Source of the DNA: Tannerellaceae bacterium | GTDB lineage: Bacteria > Bacteroidota > Bacteroidia > Bacteroidales > Tannerellaceae | DNA: 48,222 bases | Reading direction: 5' to 3' | Assembly: GCA_021203545.1 (NCBI GenBank) | Contig: JAJQAZ010000026.1 | Span: 1-48,222, forward strand | Shown here: positions 44,801 through 48,222 of the stretch, piece by piece | Layout of the letters: the number at the start of each line of letters is the position of its first letter | Position numbering within the stretch: the stretch's first letter is position 1 | Notes under the pieces: model-generated | What the model saw: the letters and a program-made list of their open reading frames with translations, nothing else | Database searches by the model: none | What the model was told of the DNA's origin: nothing | Program-made: the position numbers and the translations under genes

Positions 44801-45208
44801 ACAACTGTTCAACTTGAAAACGGAAAGACAGAGGAGGTACGGTGGCATCAGTTTAAAATTCCTGTCTGGCAATATAATAGGCGGATAGGAAATATACCTG
44901 ATTTCCGTTCGGTACGTTTCATGCGGCTTTACCTGACCGGTTGGGAGAAGGAGGTCGTACTGCGCCTTGCCTCTTTCGGGTTGGTACGGAGCGAATGGCG
45001 AAACTATGATCAGCCTGTTACGAAACAGGCTGCTACCGGAGAGGCAACTATCGAAATAACCACAGTCAGCCTCGAAGAAAACAGTGACCGTACGCCTGTA
45101 AACTATGTTACCTCCCGGTGTAATACGAAACACGGATCCGGCACAAGTACAACAGGTGCGCCACAACGAACAGGCACTTTCCCTGAAAATAAAGAATCTG
45201 CAACCTGA
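41852..45208 (+). CDS. sprA: SprA/Sov T9SS translocon, central part
   Basis: The frame is open from 41717, with the first in-line ATG at 41852. It carries SprA features: KIRLNLHAGMGDKFSFDLNYDTET, then IEMGEVRLTPYNSLIKSSGGLFGLKADIQLGRLRINSVLAQQ. Next come YDEDQHFFLSHYFYHQYDEALKNLP and INRIEVWVTN. Later landmarks are ARGQYDVSDPYAWQLSAVP and GGITRKLEWNDFESANIGTIEFWLLDPF. These belong to the beta barrel and its periplasmic loops through which T9SS cargo leaves the cell. At TPVNYV (45105) the frame is lost; the family continuation LPPGVIRNTDP is in the next frame. Two missing bases, or one extra, explain it. It is not a long homopolymer. Confidence 0.9.
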   Translation: MNLHAGMGDKFSFDLNYDTETLLEGEQKKIRLAYTGDEDELFRSIEMGEVRLTPYNSLIKSSGGLFGLKADIQLGRLRINSVLAQQETETRRITSGGNMHRKEFEIPIDRYDEDQHFFLSHYFYHQYDEALKNLPHVNSAIRINRIEVWVTNSERKVEHTRNLVAFAGLADGTSSEIPFNNRNMLYNELLAEPGLRNIQRVTQLLADRLESGKEYEKLENARMLEASEYRINEKLGYISLERPLLPGEVLAVAFEYSYKGNVYQAGEFSTEQVPGGTGSALFLKLIRGTHSSPALPGWQLMMKNIYSLPSRPVEKDHFRLDILFRHDSMGLWQPYLPEVSLREQTLLQWMHLDRLDRNQSARPDGLFDFIEGYTVQAEKGKIIFPVAEPFGLHLKKCIGNDAIAGKYVFSGLYDSTGVYARQQTDKNKFILKGEYRGTVANTVPLGMIGIVPGTVRVTSGGITLQEQTDYTVDYATGVLTILNENVIRSGNGVEVSVDNQSVFSARRKTLLGMDLDYTFNKNLSAGATIMRFSERISQNKPTLGEEPVNNTIWGLHFNYYKQDTSLIRRLNNSYLNFRKPLELTVNGEFAQLIPGKTKSSAYGEYTWLDDFESARGQYDVSDPYAWQLSAVPWHDVSPLFPEASLVNDITYGKNRSLLAWYRIDGIFTRKQSTAMPAHLKNDKEQLSNHYVRAVTYRELYPAKEFSYTEGSELPVLNLAFYPEERGPYNLDAEGMLPTGKLTNPTQRWGGITRKLEWNDFESANIGTIEFWLLDPFLYDDVNTKGGDLYLNLGELSEDVLKDGKKFFENGLPVDGDLSRTETTVWGKVPAGQATVYAFDNSSANRKIQDVGLNGLSSGEEKTFPAYRDYLDKVSRKVSPETLRKWETDPLSLLYDPAGDTFHHFRGSDYDRDEVGILDRYKRYNGTEGNSSEGTDVSAKFTPDTEDINGDNLLNENERYFEYKISIRPSDMQIGQNYITNIRTTTVQLENGKTEEVRWHQFKIPVWQYNRRIGNIPDFRSVRFMRLYLTGWEKEVVLRLASFGLVRSEWRNYDQPVTKQAATGEATIEITTVSLEENSDRTPVNYVTSRCNTKHGSGTSTTGAPQRTGTFPENKESAT

Positions 45209-48170
45209 AGAAGCTTGCGCTGTTTATAAAGAGGTCTCTTCCGATATTCGCCGTTACCACCGGTTGCAACTATTTGTGCATGCCGAAGCCTTACCCGGAA
45301 ATGAGTCAGGGCTACAAAATAACGATCTTTCCCTGTTCCTCCGGTTGGGTACCGATCACCGGAACAATTACTATGAATACGAAATTCCCTTGGTTTTAAC
45401 TCCCGGAGGAAATTATAACACGTACCACCAGACGGATCAGGAAGCGGTATGGCCGTTAAAGAACTTTCTGGATATCTCTCTTTCTAACCTGTTACAGTTG
45501 AAACAGACCCGCAATAGATTAGCCCGGGAACAGGTAGCAACGGTTGATTACCGGAAACCTTATTCAGAGCCTGACCCTAAAAATCTTTCAAACCGGATGT
45601 CTGTCTGCGGACAACCTTCGTTGGGAGACATCCGGGTGATAATGGTTGGGATCAGAAATCAATCCTCCCAATATAAAGAGGCAGAGGTCTGGATCAATGA
45701 ACTAAGGGTTACCGGTTACGAAGATAAAGGGGGGTGGGCAGTGAAAGGTAGTGTCCATGCGGGCCTGTCCGACCTGGGAACTGTTACTATTGCAGGTGGG
45801 TGGCAAACTGCCGGATTCGGTGCGGTAGACCAATCTCTTCCTGAAAGGAGAATGGACGGTCTGTCACATTATACGGTTTCTACTTCCCTGCAATTGGGTA
45901 CACTATTCCCGGAACATTTACAAATACGTTTACCATTCACCTACTCCCGGTATAAAGAGGTATCTACGCCTTTCTATGATCCTTTCGACCGGGATATACC
46001 TCTGCAGGACTCAATCCGTGAACAGGCTGTTGACCGGATGGTCAATAAAACAATCTCTTTAAGTGGAGTTAATATAGGGATACGTAGTAAAGAACCGATG
46101 CCCTATGACCCAGCTAACTTTACTATAAGCTATTTCTGTACAGCCTCAAACCGGCAGTCTCCGGAGGTAGCTTACGAGAATATCCGCGAACACCGGGCTG
46201 CTTTTGAATATCTTTACCAGCCTTCCCGCCGTTCGTTTACTCCGTTCAAAAAAATGGTACCCCGTCCGGGCAATTACTATTTGCGGCAATTGACCTTTTA
46301 TTATTTGCCTTCCCATTTCTCCTTTGGAACTTTTTTTCACCGGCACTATGCTGAAAAGGAGAACCGTTCGTTTCCGGTCTCTTTCTCCCAACAATTTACC
46401 TGGAGCCGTTCGTTTGAACTCCGCTGGAATATCACCCGTCATCTACAGGTCTCCATTCGCACAGGAACCGATGCACGGATAGAAGAACCCCATGTACAGG
46501 TAAACCGCAAATTAAATCCGGATCGTTATCAGGCGTGGAAAGATTCAGTACGTCATAGCCTGTTGCGGTGGGGTAAACCTTTACTATATGACCAGGAATT
46601 TAAAGCCCTTTACCATCTTCCTTTTTCCGGTATCCCTTCGCTGAACTGGATACAGGGAGTTGTTGGTTACGATGCACACTATAACTGGGAGTGGGGAGGG
46701 GAGGTAACAAATGCCTTCCCGGCAGGAAACACAATATCCAACCAGCAAATCATCCGTTATCAGGGGAGTTTCAATACGAACTCTTTATACAACAAAAGTA
46801 ACTTTCTAAAGACACTCAACCGCAGTCCTTTTACACGGCCCGCATTATTGATCCGGCGAATCAATATCATGTATGAAACAATCCGGGGTATGAATCTGTC
46901 CGGCTTCTCTCCGGCTACCGGCGATCTGTTTGGTCAAAAAAGAGTAGGAGGAGAATGGGCGCCGGGAGTAAAGTTTGCATTTGGGCGTGTTACGCCTGCT
47001 TTTGTAGAAGAGGCACTTTATAAAGGCTGGCTATTGACCGGTACGGAATATAATAATCCGGCAGATATTACCTATTCTACAAAAAAAATATTGCAGGCAG
47101 TATTGGAGCCCTTTGCAGGATTACGAATTGAACTATCATCCGACCAGGTAGCTACCCGGAGTATCCGGATAGACTATTTCAATGAAGGTTTGCCCCGGCA
47201 GTATGGTGGAGCATTGACTACTTCTGCTGTAGGAATACGTTCGTTCTTCAAAAGAAATCCAATCAATCAGTTCCGCAACAACCGGGAAAAAGTGGTAACC
47301 CGTATAGAAGCACAATACCAGAAAGAGGTTTATCCATCCACTGGTTTTCTGGCCGGTTCATATTATGCCGGACAACCTTTCAAACAAGGTACAGTGCCCT
47401 ACGGATCGGCAGATGTACTGATACCTGCTTTTCTGAAAACATATACAGGCAGGGAGGTCGCGGCTTTTCTACGTCCTAACTGGCGTGTTACCTATGACGG
47501 ACTCATGCGTGTCCCGTTGATAAAGGACCTGTTCCAATCCTTTCTGTTGAGTCATCAATACCGGGCAGTCTATCAGGTTTCGCCTTATACCTCTTATCTG
47601 AATTACGTAGATGCCGGCAACGGCAGAGGATATATTCCGGCTTCTTCTTCCGGTCCGGCACCCGTACCTTCTTCTCCTTACCAGCTGTCCGCAGTAACTT
47701 TCTCTGACGGTTTCACTCCTTTTGTGGGAATAGATGCTACGTTTCATAATCAGGTGTCCTTAAGTACTCATTACTATACCAGCCGGCATCTGAATCTAAG
47801 CATCGGTTCCGGTCAACTAACCGAAACACGTACAAACGAATACCGGATAGGCATCGGATACAAAACCATGGAGTTACATAAAGTATTCCCCCGTCTGCGC
47901 AGAAAGAGAGACCGGGATGAACTGAATATCCGCCTGGACTACTCTTTCCGGAAGCAGCAATCCACCCTACATAAAATAGAAGAGGAGTATAGCCAACCCC
48001 ATTCCGGTAACACGTCCGGAGCAATTAATTTTACAACAGACTATACAATCAACAGGCTGATTACCTTAAAATTATATTTTGATTGGGAGAAAGATATACC
48101 TATCCTATCAGAAACCAGTTATCCTATAACCATGATAAGGGGCGGGATAGGGGTAGCTCTCAATTTTTGA
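45105..48170 (+). CDS. sprA: SprA/Sov T9SS translocon, C-terminal part
   Basis: This is the last 1021 residues of SprA, in the +1 frame from the central part. It opens at once with LPPGVIRNTDPAQVQQVRHNEQALSLKIKNLQPEEACAVYKEVSSDIRRYHRLQLFVHAEA and includes LFLRLGTDHRNNYYEYEIPLVLTPGG. The SprA barrel strands run to LKLYFDWEKDIPILSETSYPITMIRGGIGVALNF. The joined gene 41339-48170 codes about 2277 residues, the right size for SprA/Sov. With one nonsense codon and one frameshift, the T9SS would be inactive unless the sequence is wrong. After 48170 only 52 bp of intergenic DNA remain. Confidence 0.9.
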   Translation: MLPPGVIRNTDPAQVQQVRHNEQALSLKIKNLQPEEACAVYKEVSSDIRRYHRLQLFVHAEALPGNESGLQNNDLSLFLRLGTDHRNNYYEYEIPLVLTPGGNYNTYHQTDQEAVWPLKNFLDISLSNLLQLKQTRNRLAREQVATVDYRKPYSEPDPKNLSNRMSVCGQPSLGDIRVIMVGIRNQSSQYKEAEVWINELRVTGYEDKGGWAVKGSVHAGLSDLGTVTIAGGWQTAGFGAVDQSLPERRMDGLSHYTVSTSLQLGTLFPEHLQIRLPFTYSRYKEVSTPFYDPFDRDIPLQDSIREQAVDRMVNKTISLSGVNIGIRSKEPMPYDPANFTISYFCTASNRQSPEVAYENIREHRAAFEYLYQPSRRSFTPFKKMVPRPGNYYLRQLTFYYLPSHFSFGTFFHRHYAEKENRSFPVSFSQQFTWSRSFELRWNITRHLQVSIRTGTDARIEEPHVQVNRKLNPDRYQAWKDSVRHSLLRWGKPLLYDQEFKALYHLPFSGIPSLNWIQGVVGYDAHYNWEWGGEVTNAFPAGNTISNQQIIRYQGSFNTNSLYNKSNFLKTLNRSPFTRPALLIRRINIMYETIRGMNLSGFSPATGDLFGQKRVGGEWAPGVKFAFGRVTPAFVEEALYKGWLLTGTEYNNPADITYSTKKILQAVLEPFAGLRIELSSDQVATRSIRIDYFNEGLPRQYGGALTTSAVGIRSFFKRNPINQFRNNREKVVTRIEAQYQKEVYPSTGFLAGSYYAGQPFKQGTVPYGSADVLIPAFLKTYTGREVAAFLRPNWRVTYDGLMRVPLIKDLFQSFLLSHQYRAVYQVSPYTSYLNYVDAGNGRGYIPASSSGPAPVPSSPYQLSAVTFSDGFTPFVGIDATFHNQVSLSTHYYTSRHLNLSIGSGQLTETRTNEYRIGIGYKTMELHKVFPRLRRKRDRDELNIRLDYSFRKQQSTLHKIEEEYSQPHSGNTSGAINFTTDYTINRLITLKLYFDWEKDIPILSETSYPITMIRGGIGVALNF

Positions 48171-48222
48171 GGAGTCGCATAGCAGCAACATGTTCATAGT
48201 TTTATATTTCGTTCGGCGTACG

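Overview
The window looks like a chromosomal segment of a Bacteroidales bacterium, most likely Parabacteroides or a close Tannerellaceae/Porphyromonadaceae relative. The evidence is two SusC/SusD pairs, a FecI/FecR regulator pair, a SprA-type T9SS translocon gene next to ruvA, a TAnnTTTG promoter element before many genes, and A-rich translation starts without clear Shine-Dalgarno sites. The genus is an inference; no rRNA or tRNA gene is visible.

Layout. (1) 0.3-1.3 kb: a ROK sugar kinase, ended by a long-stem terminator. (2) 1.4-8.4 kb: an ECF sigma factor, a FecR anti-sigma factor, an STN-domain SusC transporter and a SusD-like lipoprotein. The susD is split by a 66-bp in-frame cassette made of a 36-bp direct repeat around a stop-rich 30-bp spacer. 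(3) 8.5-14 kb: a zinc-ribbon NUDIX hydrolase, a 999-residue TPR protein and an outer-membrane barrel protein. (4) 14.2-31 kb: an alpha-galactoside utilisation locus. It holds a divergent AraC regulator, an MFS sugar porter, a DUF5107/TPR protein, a GH36 alpha-galactosidase, a GH97 glycosidase, a second SusC/SusD pair and aldose 1-epimerase. The regulator/transporter intergenic region carries eight regular copies of a 15-bp motif spaced 22-23 bp apart. (5) 30.9-33.6 kb: a transglutaminase-fold lipoprotein on the minus strand. (6) 33.7-48.2 kb: a core block with a K+/H+ antiporter, tsaE, an Imm17-like small membrane protein, dxs, trkA, trkH, ruvA and sprA.

How the genes fit together. The first SusCD pair is probably switched on by trans-envelope signalling (STN domain to FecR to sigma). 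In the galactoside locus, SusCD would import oligosaccharides, GH36 and GH97 would release galactose (and possibly glucose), GalM would convert beta to alpha anomers, and the MFS porter would move sugar across the inner membrane under AraC control.

A striking property is the number of reading-frame lesions: susD, the DUF5107 gene, the GH36 start, GH97, the second susC, the transglutaminase gene and sprA (twice). Some lie in homopolymers (T7, C8) and may be sequencing errors or slippage switches. The susD cassette and the sprA nonsense codon cannot be homopolymer miscalls. The central core genes (dxs, trkA, trkH, ruvA, tsaE) are intact. Several families of short palindromic or fold-back repeats fill the intergenic spaces.
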